Below, in pieces: positions 52,211 to 61,006 of a stretch of 64,000 nucleotides of DNA. The stretch is from Firm-04 sp045596625 (GTDB lineage Bacteria; Bacillota; Clostridia; Oscillospirales; Ruminococcaceae). The stretch spans positions 1 to 64,000 of the forward strand of contig JAZOCU010000007.1 in NCBI GenBank assembly GCA_045596625.1. Direction: 5' to 3'. A program made the position numbers and the translations under genes. Below the pieces are notes generated by a model. It worked only from the letters and a program-made list of their open reading frames with translations. It ran no database searches and had not been told where the DNA came from. How positions within the stretch are numbered: the first letter of the stretch is position 1; every line of letters begins with the position of its first letter.

Positions 52211-53688
52211 GCGTCTTTCCTCCTCAGCCAGATGACAATACCTGCCAATGCCACAACGCAGGGTACTGCAACAAAGAGTGCAATCAAGCCGGAAGCAGCA
52301 TCTGCGCTATTGATATTGAGCGTATCATAGGTTTTTTCCTTGTTGTCAATATTCATGTTGATGTCGCTGTTATACATCCAGGTAACGGTAGTCAAAAACA
52401 GATTCAGCGGTACGATGAAATAGCTGGAATCGGTTGCCTTGTCGGTCAAGAATTCTGCAGAACCGAATACAGCCAGCTTGGCATTTTTGCGCAGGGTATC
52501 CTCGGAATACATGGCAAGATACATCTTGTGACCTTCTGTCGGCTCCGGATCCTCAAAGGCACCGCCGTAAGGCTCACCATAGGCAGTAGTGGAGGTTTCG
52601 AGCAGCGTGTCAATATTGCAAGTGGAATAATTGCTGCTGTAAATGCTGTAAAAGCTGCGGGAAGCCGGCATATAGGGGATGAGTCCCGAATCTTCGATCA
52701 GGGCACCGGTCAGATCGGTTTCCGCTTCGGAGCTTGCAGGCATCAGATCGCACATGAAGGTGAATTTATCATTGGATGCATGCCGTGCGGAATCGGTTTC
52801 ATAGATACGGTTGTAATCCATGCCGATGCAGAAGCGTGCCATCAGGGATGCGATGTTGGTATAGGATGCCTCGGAGTCATTGGGTGTCATCAGCAGAGAC
52901 AGATTGCCGCCCTGATCCAGAAATGCATTGATTTTTTCAAACTCATCGTCGGTGATATCGTTGCGCGGGCCTGCCATCACAAGGATACAGGCATCATCCG
53001 GCACTTTTTCTGCATTGATCAGATTCAGTGCTTTAACGCCATAGTTATAGTTGGCAAAGTTGGTCACCAGCTTGGTATAGCTGCTCAGAGGGGTCTCGCC
53101 GTGACCTTCCAAGAAATATACAGTAGGCTGTACGCCATCCACAACGGATTTCATAGCGCCGGTGAGATAGTTTTCGGCGTTGAAGGTAGCGTTGACAACA
53201 TAGTCGTTGCCGTTTTCATCCGTAGCGGTCTCATAGGTATACATCAGTCTTGCGGGCATACGCTTGACCATGCCGTTATACGAGAACATGAAGTCACGTT
53301 CCGTCAGATTATAGACATTGTTGGGGTTCAGATCCTTGAGCAGCTGCGGCTCGGTATCGGGATCAAAATCGATCAGATTGAAGCATTCATATTCATCATA
53401 AGCGAGGAGCGTGCGGTATAATGCCAAAAGCTCCAGTTCGCCTTCCATTTCTTCCAGAGGCATCAGGAAATAGACATCCACCTTGATGTTCTGTCTCTCC
53501 AGAGAATCCAGATAATCGGTTGTAGTCTTGGTAAGGGTATACAGACTGTTGGGCGTCATATCGAAATTGATATTCAGACGACCGAAAATCAGATTGAACG
53601 GAATGATAACTGCAAGGATCAAGGCTGCCAGTGCCCATGCAATGGCTGTAAACTTTTTATTTTTCTTATGGATATCCACAGTATTCAT
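52207..53688 (-). CDS. GldG-like ABC transporter auxiliary protein
   Basis: A 493-residue protein with an N-terminal helix (AIAWALAALILAVIIPFNLIF), an extracytoplasmic GldG/ABC_transp_aux domain (SLYTLTKTTTDYLDSLERQNIKVDVYFLMP; VYFLEGHGETPLSSY; LNLINAEKVPDDACILVMAGPRNDITDDEFEKINAFLDQGGNLSLLM) and a C-terminal helix (ASGLIALFVAVPCVVALAGIVIWLRRKDA). The domain is IFT52/GIFT-like and is always found with ABC-2 exporters; in Bacteroidetes it serves gliding, in Firmicutes its role is unknown. ATG 53688 follows AGGAGGAAAAACC. 21 bp after the permease gene. Confidence 0.9.
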   Translation of the reverse strand: MNTVDIHKKNKKFTAIAWALAALILAVIIPFNLIFGRLNINFDMTPNSLYTLTKTTTDYLDSLERQNIKVDVYFLMPLEEMEGELELLALYRTLLAYDEYECFNLIDFDPDTEPQLLKDLNPNNVYNLTERDFMFSYNGMVKRMPARLMYTYETATDENGNDYVVNATFNAENYLTGAMKSVVDGVQPTVYFLEGHGETPLSSYTKLVTNFANYNYGVKALNLINAEKVPDDACILVMAGPRNDITDDEFEKINAFLDQGGNLSLLMTPNDSEASYTNIASLMARFCIGMDYNRIYETDSARHASNDKFTFMCDLMPASSEAETDLTGALIEDSGLIPYMPASRSFYSIYSSNYSTCNIDTLLETSTTAYGEPYGGAFEDPEPTEGHKMYLAMYSEDTLRKNAKLAVFGSAEFLTDKATDSSYFIVPLNLFLTTVTWMYNSDINMNIDNKEKTYDTLNINSADAASGLIALFVAVPCVVALAGIVIWLRRKDA

Positions 53689-53709
53689 TGGTTTTTCCTC
53701 CTGTTCGGC

Positions 53710-54441
53710 TTATCCGCGGCTCCAGCGGCGTTTTTCGATTACGATCACAGTCCATGCCAGCACCACGAAGGTCAGCGAGAGGAAGAATACCAGATCGGCA
53801 AGGCTGAACAATCCCTGAGAGAATCCCACAAAGCGTTCTTCGGTGGAAAACCATTTGAACACCTTTGCGGCAACAGGAATTGACTGGATCAGATCGGAGT
53901 TTGTGAAGTTATCCAGGAAGATAATGACGATCATAACGGCTTCGCCCAGTACGGCTGCCAAAATGGGATTATCGGTGGTGGCGGAGATCAGTACACCGAT
54001 GGCGATGCAGACCAGACCCCACAGGAAAAAGCCGGTATATCCGCAGAACAGGTTGCTCAAAACGACAGAACCATTCAGAAATGCTACCAGCGGGAAAAAC
54101 AGAGAAAGCAGCATCATGGTGAAAAATACAGTGGCAACCGCTGCAAATTTTGCGATAACGATCTTTGTAATGGAGATCGGTGCGGAAAGCAGCAGGGTTT
54201 CGGTGTTGTTTTTACGCTCCTCGGCAAAGGTACGCATGGTCAGCAGAGGAATCATGAAAATGAAATAGAAGAAATTGTTGTAGAAAATATTGGAAAAAGA
54301 AAACTTAAAGACATTGGAATCCATGTTGGAGATTCCGTTGATAAAGCTCAGCGAAAATACCAGCATGAACAGCGCACTGATGATATAGGCAAAGGGAGAA
54401 TAGTAATAGGATTGCAGTTCTTTTTTATACAATGCAAACAT
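53710..54441 (-). CDS. ABC-2 type transporter permease (GldF-like)
   Basis: A 243-residue permease with six transmembrane helices. It starts MFALYKKELQSYYYSPFAYI, the standard N-terminus of GldF-type permeases, and has LLTMRTFAEERKNNTETLLLSAPIS, the cytoplasmic coupling loop of ABC-2 exporters. It forms the channel for the ATPase encoded just upstream (overlap of one base, TGATG) and shares an operon with GldG- and DUF4340-type partners. Confidence 0.93.
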   Translation of the reverse strand: MFALYKKELQSYYYSPFAYIISALFMLVFSLSFINGISNMDSNVFKFSFSNIFYNNFFYFIFMIPLLTMRTFAEERKNNTETLLLSAPISITKIVIAKFAAVATVFFTMMLLSLFFPLVAFLNGSVVLSNLFCGYTGFFLWGLVCIAIGVLISATTDNPILAAVLGEAVMIVIIFLDNFTNSDLIQSIPVAAKVFKWFSTEERFVGFSQGLFSLADLVFFLSLTFVVLAWTVIVIEKRRWSRG

Positions 54442-55490
54442 CAGCTCTGCACCTCCTCATCATCGTGATCATAGGGATTTTGCAAGGCTTCTTCCGCAAG
54501 GCGGTCTGCCTCAAGTTTTTGTCCCAGTGCCTCAAGTGCTTCTTCACGGGATTGCTGTCTGGGCTGTGCTGTCAGCTTGACAAAAACATCTTCCAGACTG
54601 GTCTTTTCGACGGCGCTTTCCAGCACCATGCAGTCAGCGGCGATCAATGCGCTCATGATCGCTTTGCGGACAGGCTCTTCGGAAACGACAACACGATAAC
54701 GATTGATGCCGGTTTCAATATATTCAGCCTCACGCAGTTCCTTCACGCCGCCGATACTATTAATAATATCAGATACCTTTTGCATATCGCCCTCTACCTT
54801 CATCACAAGGACGGGATCGCCGGAAGTAGATGCAGCCAGATTTTCAATGGTATCCACAGCACGGATCTGTCCTTTGTTGATGATAACAACACGCTCACAC
54901 ACCGCACTGACTTCGGCAAGAATATGAGTCGAGAAGATGATCGTGTGCTCTTTGGAAAGATCGGTGATAAGGTTTCGCACCTCCATTACCTGTGTAGGGT
55001 CAAGACCGACGGTAGGCTCGTCCAGAATCAGAAATTTGGGAGATCCAAGCAATGCCTGTGCGAAGCCGACACGCTGACGATAACCCTTGGAAAGATTGCC
55101 GATGAGACGCTTTTGCACATCGGTAATACGCAGACGCTCCATGGCATATTCAACCTGCTTTTGCCGATCCTTACGGGGCAGCCCTTTTAATCCGGCTGCA
55201 AAGTTCAGATAATCCCGTACACGCATATCCGGATATACCGGCGGCAGTTCCGGCAGATAGCCGATACGGCGCTTGACTTCCATAGGATCCTTGGCGATGT
55301 CATAGCCATCGACCAGCACGGTACCGGAGGTGGAAGGCAGACATCCCGTGATCATGTTCATTGTAGTGGATTTACCCGCACCATTGGGTCCCAGAAAGCC
55401 CAGAACCTCGTGATCGCCGACCGTAAAGGAAATATCCTGTACTGCCGGGTGGGCGCCGTAATATTTGGTGAGATTCTTGATTTCAACCAT
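54441..55490 (-). CDS. ABC transporter ATP-binding protein (GldA-like)
   Basis: A 349-residue ABC ATPase: Walker A GPNGAGKSTTMNMI, Q-loop GYLPELPPVYPDM, signature LSKGYRQRVGFAQALLG, Walker B KFLILDEPTVGLDP and the H-loop FSTHILAEV. A ~110-residue C-terminal extension (DPVLVMKVEGDMQKVSDIINSIGG...LEDVFVKL) is the regulatory domain seen in GldA/CcmA-type exporters of the DRA family. It energises the ABC-2 permease that follows. ATG 55490 follows AAGGGGCTAC. First gene of the four-gene operon; no convincing promoter could be fixed upstream. Confidence 0.94.
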   Translation of the reverse strand: MVEIKNLTKYYGAHPAVQDISFTVGDHEVLGFLGPNGAGKSTTMNMITGCLPSTSGTVLVDGYDIAKDPMEVKRRIGYLPELPPVYPDMRVRDYLNFAAGLKGLPRKDRQKQVEYAMERLRITDVQKRLIGNLSKGYRQRVGFAQALLGSPKFLILDEPTVGLDPTQVMEVRNLITDLSKEHTIIFSTHILAEVSAVCERVVIINKGQIRAVDTIENLAASTSGDPVLVMKVEGDMQKVSDIINSIGGVKELREAEYIETGINRYRVVVSEEPVRKAIMSALIAADCMVLESAVEKTSLEDVFVKLTAQPRQQSREEALEALGQKLEADRLAEEALQNPYDHDDEEVQS

Positions 55491-55563
55491 ATGTAATGTA
55501 GCCCCTTTCCGCCGCAGTGGATGCGGCGCAGCATAGTATCACATCTCCATGTGACCGAGCGCA

Positions 55564-55582
55564 CTATACGAATAATATAGTA
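55564..55582. repeat. short inverted repeat upstream of the Gld-type operon
   Basis: ACTATA and TATAGT flank a 7-nt AT-rich spacer. Located ~70 bp before the first ABC gene; could be part of its promoter or an operator. The rest of 55491-55910 is AT-rich with no gene I can support. Confidence 0.35.
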
Positions 55583-55917
55583 TTAGGATGCGATCTTTCA
55601 GCCCTCTGACCGCAAAATGGACGCTCTTTTTTATTATTGCAAATAAACATGGACAAAAAATGAATGAAATGTTACTGTTTTGTGAATGATAAAGTCGGAA
55701 TACATCAAAATTATTGTAGCAAAAGGATGTGTGTACAATGTGAAAATTCTTTGAGAAAATCGTGCATGCTGATCGGGAGATGATAGGATTTGTACATTGC
55801 TGAGCGGGCAATTATGGGAATCTTGCCAGCGATTGGCAGAGTGCACAAAAAACAGAATGCTGTTTTGTATGATTGTCCAAAAAGCAGGTTGGGGTCTCCT
55901 CGTTTTTCATAAAAGGG

Positions 55918-55946
55918 TTGACAAACCGAAATCGAATCACTATAAT
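55918..55946 (+). promoter_or_regulatory. GH48 promoter
   Basis: Perfect -35 TTGACA (55918-55923), 17 bp, perfect -10 TATAAT (55941-55946). Predicted start near 55953, leaving a leader of about 340 nt before the GH48 start codon. Confidence 0.9.
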
Positions 55947-55952
55947 GAGAAT

Positions 55953-56295
55953 AGTATTTATGTGGCTTTAGCTATGCAATTCTGTCGAAAATACGCCAAA
56001 AGCAGACGGTTCGATGCTCGGATTTGAATGCTTTTTCGACGGATTGTCCAACAAAGCGGTGCCGTTTTTGCGTGCAATTGTCATGATTGCTGTGGAAAAT
56101 GGGAACATCGTGCTTCGATTGGATAATCTTGCAAGGGCGTATTGGCGAGAGCCGCATAATCACGACGCTGAAGGCTGGGGTGCGCACGGGAACTGCAGCA
56201 TTCAGCACGGCAATCGGCATTTGCCGAAGCAAGCAAGCTCCGTGCAAAGCAACGGCGAAAGCCGCAATCACATTTTTACGAGAGGGGAAAAAAGA
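55953..56295 (+). other. long structured 5' leader of the GH48 mRNA
   Basis: The untranslated leader contains several nested stems near its 3' end: GCACGG (56205-56210) with CCGTGC (56240-56245), enclosing the hairpin TCGGC/GCCGA (56214-56218/56223-56227); the tetraloop hairpin CGGC-GAAA-GCCG (56253-56264); and GCTGAA/TTCAGC (56167-56172/56201-56206), which competes with the first stem for two bases. I could not match it to a known riboswitch class. There is no terminator-like hairpin plus T-run before the start codon, so control, if any, would act on stability or translation. Confidence 0.5.
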
Positions 56296-58776
56296 ATGCA
56301 ATTCAAGAAGAACAGAGCGCTTCTGGCAGCCGTTCTGGCTGCAGCTATGGCTTCCAGCGCACTGATGACCTGTACCGCATCGGCAGCAGGCAGCCGCAAC
56401 AAGGAAGAAGCCTATGGCGACGAGACCTACGCACAGCGTTTCCTTTCGCTGTATGACGACGTTGTAACCAACGGTCAGGAAAATGGCTATTTGAGCTCCA
56501 AGAACACCGCAAGCGGTGGTTTTGGTATTCCTTACCACGCAGTTGAAGAGCTGATCGTTGAGGCTCCTGACTACGGTCACGAGACCACTTCCGAGGCTAT
56601 GTCCTACATCGTCTGGATCGCAGCAATGCAGGATAACATTGCTAAGAACACCGATTACTACGGCGGTTCCAGCAATGATCTGGCAAAGGCATGGAAGACC
56701 ATGGAAGCTATGATCCCGACTGTTCAGACAGGCTTCTGGAGCAAGACAGAACTGAGCGCACAGGTTGCTAAAGAGTATCCTACCGATATTTCTCAGTATC
56801 CTTCCGAAGGCAGCTCCGGCAACACCGGCGCAAACCCGATTCACCAGTATTTCACTTCTGCTTACTCATCTCAGGGCGGCGAGTATCTGCTGCACTGGCT
56901 GGCTGACGTTGACGACTGGTATGGTTTCGGCGGCTCCAAGGAGGGCGAGTTGGGTACCTTTACCTTCATCAACACCTTCCAGCGTGGTGACTCTGAGTCC
57001 TGCTTCGAGACCATTCCTCATCCTTGTATCGAGGATCTGACCTACGGTGATTCCGGCAAGCTCGGTATGAAGTTTGCTTTCGAGACCTCCGCAGGTACCA
57101 AGAAGTGGTCCTACACCAACGCACCTGACGCTGAAGAGCGTGCTATCCAGGCTGTTTACGCAGCTAACAGATGGGGCGTTTCCGATTCTACCGTTACCAC
57201 CAAGGCCGGTATGATGGGCGACATGATGCGTAACAACATGTTCGACAAGTACTACAAGGCAATCGGCTGCCAGGACATTAATGCCAATTCCAATGGTGGC
57301 GCCGGCTACGATAGCGCTCATTACCTCATGTCTTGGTACACTGCATGGGGCGGCGCAGCTGATGGCGCATGGGCATGGCAGATCTCTGCATCTCACTGCC
57401 ACCAGTTCTATCAGAACCCGCTGTGCGCATACGGTCTGCTGTATGACACCGGTCTGAGCTCTGCTATGAAGGCTACCGGTGCTGTCAAGGATTACACCAC
57501 TTCTCTCCAGCGTCAGCTTGAGATGTACATGTGGCTGCAGTCTGTACAGGGTCCGTTTGCCGGTGGTTGTACAAACTGCTGGAACGGTAAGTATGATAAG
57601 TATCCTGCTTCCGTTTCTACTTTCTATGATATGGCTTATGTAGCACATCCTGTTTACGCTGACCCCGGTTCCAACTACTGGATCGGTAACCAGGTATGGT
57701 CCACTCAGCGTCTGGCTGAGCTGTACTACATCATCAAGACCGATGGTGATGCTTCCAATGGCGCAGTTAAGCCCGGCGGCTTGACCATGGAAGAGGGTCT
57801 GTCCATCATGCTGAAGAAGTGGGTACAGTTCTTCGTTGATGAAGTTGAGCTGACTGATGACGGCGATTACACCATTCCTGCAACTCTGACTTGGAATGGC
57901 CAGCCTGATACTTGGGACAAGAACAAGACCTACAGCGCAAACGTTAACTCCGGTCTGACCTGTGCAACCGACGCTCGCGGCAGCAGCGACCTTGGTTGTG
58001 TAACTTCTCTTGCTAACACCTTGATCTGGTATGCAGCAGCTGAAGGCGTTACCGCTTCCGGCACTGTTGAGAAGGGCACCGACACTGCTTCCAATGCTCT
58101 GTACATTGCACAGCAGCTGCTCGACCGTGCTTGGGCACTCGGCCGTGATGACATCGGTCTGTCCAGAACCGAGACCAACGGTTCTCTGACCCGTATCTTT
58201 GAGCAGCCTGTTTACGTTCCGAACGGCGTTCAGGGTACATATCCGAACGGCGATGTTGCTAAGAACGGCATCAAGTTCATCGACATCCGTACTATGTACG
58301 AGTCTGATTCCAAGTTCCAGGAGCTGAAGGCAGCTTACGAGAAGGATATCGCTGCTGGTGCAGTCTTCGATGAGAAGGTTACCCAGACAAACGGCAGCCC
58401 TGACTGCAGCGACTTCACCAACGTTGGCTCCGTTGAGCTGAACTACCACAGATTCTGGCACGCAGGTGACATCCTGATGGCTCTCGGTACCATGTATGAG
58501 CTGTATCCGGATGTAGTTCCTACCGATGCTGAAGCTGTTGATCCGCCTTCCGGCGAGATCAAGTGGGGCGATGTGAACTGCGATGGCTCTGTTAAGATCG
58601 ATGACGTTGTTCTCCTTAGCCGTTATCTTGCTGAGGATACCAGCATCACCGTTACTGCACAGGGTGTTCTGAATGCAGACTGCGCTTACACCGGTAAGCT
58701 GGATGCTGATGATTCCACTGCTATCCTGCAGTACCTGGCTGGTCTCCTGAAGTATGAGGAGCTCGGCGATCAGTAA
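56296..58776 (+). CDS. cellobiohydrolase, glycoside hydrolase family 48, with C-terminal dockerin
   Basis: An 826-residue secreted cellulase, the key processive exo-cellulase of cellulosomes. Signal peptide (1-~31: basic MQFKKNRALL, hydrophobic core, ASA cleavage); GH48 catalytic module (~38-690) with AQRFLSLYDDVVTNGQENGYLS, PYHAVEELIVEAPDYGHETTSEA (the conserved catalytic-acid region), WSYTNAPDAEERAIQA and FWHAGDILMALGTMYELYPD; then a type I dockerin (~750-815) with DVNCDGSVKIDDVVLLSRYL and DCAYTGKLDADDSTAILQYLAG. ATG 56296 follows GAGGGG by 9 bp; the open frame upstream to 56014 is a non-coding leader. Strong promoter, UUCG terminator, and strict codon use (AAC, GAC, AAG, GGT/GGC) indicate very high expression. 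GH48 is usually single-copy in cellulolytic Clostridia. Confidence 0.97.
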   Translation: MQFKKNRALLAAVLAAAMASSALMTCTASAAGSRNKEEAYGDETYAQRFLSLYDDVVTNGQENGYLSSKNTASGGFGIPYHAVEELIVEAPDYGHETTSEAMSYIVWIAAMQDNIAKNTDYYGGSSNDLAKAWKTMEAMIPTVQTGFWSKTELSAQVAKEYPTDISQYPSEGSSGNTGANPIHQYFTSAYSSQGGEYLLHWLADVDDWYGFGGSKEGELGTFTFINTFQRGDSESCFETIPHPCIEDLTYGDSGKLGMKFAFETSAGTKKWSYTNAPDAEERAIQAVYAANRWGVSDSTVTTKAGMMGDMMRNNMFDKYYKAIGCQDINANSNGGAGYDSAHYLMSWYTAWGGAADGAWAWQISASHCHQFYQNPLCAYGLLYDTGLSSAMKATGAVKDYTTSLQRQLEMYMWLQSVQGPFAGGCTNCWNGKYDKYPASVSTFYDMAYVAHPVYADPGSNYWIGNQVWSTQRLAELYYIIKTDGDASNGAVKPGGLTMEEGLSIMLKKWVQFFVDEVELTDDGDYTIPATLTWNGQPDTWDKNKTYSANVNSGLTCATDARGSSDLGCVTSLANTLIWYAAAEGVTASGTVEKGTDTASNALYIAQQLLDRAWALGRDDIGLSRTETNGSLTRIFEQPVYVPNGVQGTYPNGDVAKNGIKFIDIRTMYESDSKFQELKAAYEKDIAAGAVFDEKVTQTNGSPDCSDFTNVGSVELNYHRFWHAGDILMALGTMYELYPDVVPTDAEAVDPPSGEIKWGDVNCDGSVKIDDVVLLSRYLAEDTSITVTAQGVLNADCAYTGKLDADDSTAILQYLAGLLKYEELGDQ

Positions 58777-58792
58777 TCTTCTGATTCATTAC

Positions 58793-58827
58793 AAAACGGT
58801 CAGTCTCTTCGGAGACTGACCGTTTTT
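58793..58827 (+). terminator. GH48 terminator
   Basis: AAAACGGTCAGTCTC, TTCG tetraloop, GAGACTGACCGTTTT: a perfect 15-bp stem with a UUCG loop and T-run. Confidence 0.96.
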
Positions 58828-58860
58828 GCAATTTGTAACCGAATTGTAGCCTTTTTCCTC

Positions 58861-58889
58861 TTGATTTTCAAAGCGAAATGTGATATACT
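58861..58889 (+). promoter_or_regulatory. promoter of the yicC-remA-gmk-rpoZ-priA operon
   Basis: -35 TTGATT (58861-58866), 17 bp, -10 TATACT (58884-58889). Confidence 0.8.
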
Positions 58890-58967
58890 AATATGATGAG
58901 TATACTGTCAAACTTTACCCTCATCCTATTACATAATTACTAAGATTGATCATATGGGAGGCTGCCT

Positions 58968-59864
58968 ATGCCGAAAAGCATGACTGGATATGGAAGAGCC
59001 CAATCCGTTGCTGATGGCCGTGATGTTTTAGTTGAGATCCGTGCCGTCAATCACAGATATTATGAATTTTCTGCTCGCTTGCCCCGTACTTGCCTGTATC
59101 TCGAGGAGAAACTGAAATCCTTCTTGAACGGACAGGTTGCCCGAGGCAAGGTTGAAGTCAGTGTGACGATCACACGGCCCGATGGCAGAGATGCACAGAT
59201 CGTAGTCAACCGTTCGGTAGCGGAAGGCTATGTACAGGCGCTGCGTACACTGAACCAGGAACTCGGTGAGGATGGCTGTTTGTGGCTGAAGGATGATATT
59301 AGTCTAACCTCGCTGCTGCGGCTGCCCGATGTGTTTTCGGTGACGAAAGCGCAGGAGGATGAAGATGCCATCTGGGCACAGGTATCGGCAGTGACTGCCG
59401 ATGCGCTGGATGCATTTGTATCAATGCGCCGCTGCGAAGGTACACGTCTGGCGGAGGATCTCAACGGCAAACTTACTTTGCTGGAGTCCATGCTGTCGGA
59501 GATCGAGTCGATTTCTCCTACGGTTGCCGATCAATATCGGGAACGGCTGCTCGCTAAGCTTTCGGAGCTGTTGAAGGATACTGCTGTGGAGCCGCAGCGG
59601 ATCCTGACAGAAGCTGCCATTTTTGCCGAGAAAACGGCGATCGATGAGGAGACGGTTCGACTGCACAGCCATATTTCACAATTTCGTGCACTGCTGCAGG
59701 AAGATCAGCCAATTGGCAGAAAGCTCGATTTCTTGGTGCAGGAAATGAATCGTGAAGTCAATACGATCGGTTCGAAAGCACAGGATCTCAGCATCACAAA
59801 GCTTGTTGTGGATATGAAATCCGAAATCGAAAAGATTCGTGAACAGATCCAGAATATCGAATAA
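58968..59864 (+). CDS. yicC: YicC family endoribonuclease-like protein
   Basis: A 298-residue cytoplasmic protein. It starts PKSMTGYGRAQ, the hallmark of YicC/YloC, with IRAVNHRYYEFSARLPR next, and ends RKLDFLVQEMNREVNTIGSKAQDLSITKLVVDMKSEIEKIREQIQNIE (conserved C-terminal DUF1732 block). E. coli YicC is an RNase that cuts small RNAs, and B. subtilis YloC also has RNase activity. ATG 58968 follows TGGGAGG. As in B. subtilis it is followed by remA, gmk and rpoZ. Confidence 0.94.
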   Translation: MPKSMTGYGRAQSVADGRDVLVEIRAVNHRYYEFSARLPRTCLYLEEKLKSFLNGQVARGKVEVSVTITRPDGRDAQIVVNRSVAEGYVQALRTLNQELGEDGCLWLKDDISLTSLLRLPDVFSVTKAQEDEDAIWAQVSAVTADALDAFVSMRRCEGTRLAEDLNGKLTLLESMLSEIESISPTVADQYRERLLAKLSELLKDTAVEPQRILTEAAIFAEKTAIDEETVRLHSHISQFRALLQEDQPIGRKLDFLVQEMNREVNTIGSKAQDLSITKLVVDMKSEIEKIREQIQNIE

Positions 59865-59893
59865 TCATGACAGAATGAAAGGATGGCGAACCC

Positions 59894-60160
59894 ATGCGGC
59901 TTATCAATATCGGGTTTGGTAATATGATCTCATCGGCGCGGCTTGTGACGATCGTGAGCCCGGAATCCGCACCGATCAAGCGCATTATGCAGGATGCAAG
60001 AGATCGCGGCAGATTGATCGATGCGACCTATGGCAGACGGACGCGTGCAGTGATCGTTATGGACAGCGATCATGTAATACTCTCAGCAATTCAACCGGAG
60101 ACCATCGCTGCCAGATTATCCGGCAGCAATGCAGTGGAGGAGGACAGTGACGATGAATAA
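59894..60160 (+). CDS. remA: extracellular matrix regulator RemA-like protein (DUF370)
   Basis: An 88-residue DNA-binding protein. MRLINIGFGNMISSARLVTIVSPESAPIKR and the following basic DARDRGRLIDATYGRRTRAVIVMDS match the RemA/DUF370 family, which forms ring-like oligomers and activates matrix and osmoprotectant genes in B. subtilis. Here its targets are unknown. The C-terminus is acidic (EEDSDDE). It overlaps the gmk start by 8 bp. Confidence 0.93.
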   Translation: MRLINIGFGNMISSARLVTIVSPESAPIKRIMQDARDRGRLIDATYGRRTRAVIVMDSDHVILSAIQPETIAARLSGSNAVEEDSDDE

Positions 60161-60758
60161 AGGCATGCTGATCATCCTTTCTGGCCCGTCCGGCTGCGGG
60201 AAAGGCACGATGCTCAAGGAAGTGATAGCCCGTACCGGTTGTGAGGTTTCGGTTTCTGCTACGACTCGTCCGATGCGTGAGGGCGATATCGATGGTGTAC
60301 AATACCATTTTCTTACCCGTGAGGCGTTTGAAGCCTGCATCGAAAACGATGACCTGCTGGAATATGCTGAATTCTGCGACAATTATTACGGTACGCTGAA
60401 AAGCAACGTGGAGTCGATTCGTGCGCAGGGAAAAAATGTGATCCTTGAGATCGAGGTGCAGGGAGCGCTGTCTGTCATGCAATCCCATCCCGATGCCGTT
60501 ACGATCTTTACGCTGCCGCCCTCGCTGGAGGAGCTGCGTCGGCGTCTGCATAAACGCGGTACCGAGGACGAGGCGACCATTGAAAAGCGTATTGCTCGTG
60601 CCAAGGAGGAGATTCCCTTTGCACCACGATATCAGTATATCGTATGGAATGATAAGCTGGAAGATGCGGTGGATGATTTCTGCGCAATTATACAGGCAGA
60701 AGCCAATCGCGCCGTGAATTGTAAAGAAAGAATAGGAGCGTTGATCGAATCATGTTAA
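60153..60758 (+). CDS. gmk: guanylate kinase
   Basis: Converts GMP to GDP with ATP. The 201-residue enzyme has the P-loop LIILSGPSGCGKGTML, the GMP-binding SVSATTRPMREGDIDGVQYHFL and EYAEFCDNYYGT, and VILEIEVQGALSV. ATG 60153 follows GGAGGAGGA by about 9 bp; the longer frame to 60129 would lie within remA without a site. Coupled to remA and rpoZ by overlaps. Confidence 0.96.
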   Translation: MNKGMLIILSGPSGCGKGTMLKEVIARTGCEVSVSATTRPMREGDIDGVQYHFLTREAFEACIENDDLLEYAEFCDNYYGTLKSNVESIRAQGKNVILEIEVQGALSVMQSHPDAVTIFTLPPSLEELRRRLHKRGTEDEATIEKRIARAKEEIPFAPRYQYIVWNDKLEDAVDDFCAIIQAEANRAVNCKERIGALIESC

Positions 60759-60958
60759 GACCGTCTTTGAATCAGATCATTTCGAAGAATGAAAGCTATT
60801 ATTCGTTGGTGATTGGTGTTGCCAAGCGTGCCAGAGAGATTGCAGAGCAGCTTTGTGAAAATCATCAGCAGTTGGAAGAAAAGCCCGTGAAAACCGCTGT
60901 AGATGAGTTTGCGGCCGGTAAATATAAGATCGTAGAGCAGGAAGAAACCGCCGAGTAA
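60752..60958 (+). CDS. rpoZ: DNA-directed RNA polymerase omega subunit
   Basis: A 68-residue protein overlapping the end of gmk by 7 bp. MLRPSLNQIISKNESYYSLVIGVAKRAREIAEQL has the conserved omega pattern (Y-S-L-V-x-x-x-A-K-R-A-R-x-I), and KPVKTAVDEFAAGKYKI is the second block. Position after gmk is standard for Firmicutes. Confidence 0.95.
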   Translation: MLRPSLNQIISKNESYYSLVIGVAKRAREIAEQLCENHQQLEEKPVKTAVDEFAAGKYKIVEQEETAE

Positions 60959-61006
60959 TCGGTCAGATCATGGATGTGCTGAATTGATAGGAAGGGAGGT
61001 CATCCT

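Noticed and set aside
55797..56027. 76-codon ORF upstream of GH48
   Set aside because: It crosses the GH48 promoter, has no ribosome binding site and no recognisable domain.
56180..56265. c-di-GMP (GEMM) riboswitch in the GH48 leader
   Set aside because: A GTGCAAAGC segment and a GAAA tetraloop are suggestive, but the P1a/P1b arrangement and the second conserved arm of the class could not be found.
56014..56295. N-terminal extension of GH48
   Set aside because: The signal peptide and ribosome binding site fix the start at 56296; the upstream open frame has no homology signal and covers the structured leader.
56866..58461. 531-codon open frame antisense to GH48
   Set aside because: It is a shadow of the codon-biased GH48 gene with no start signal.
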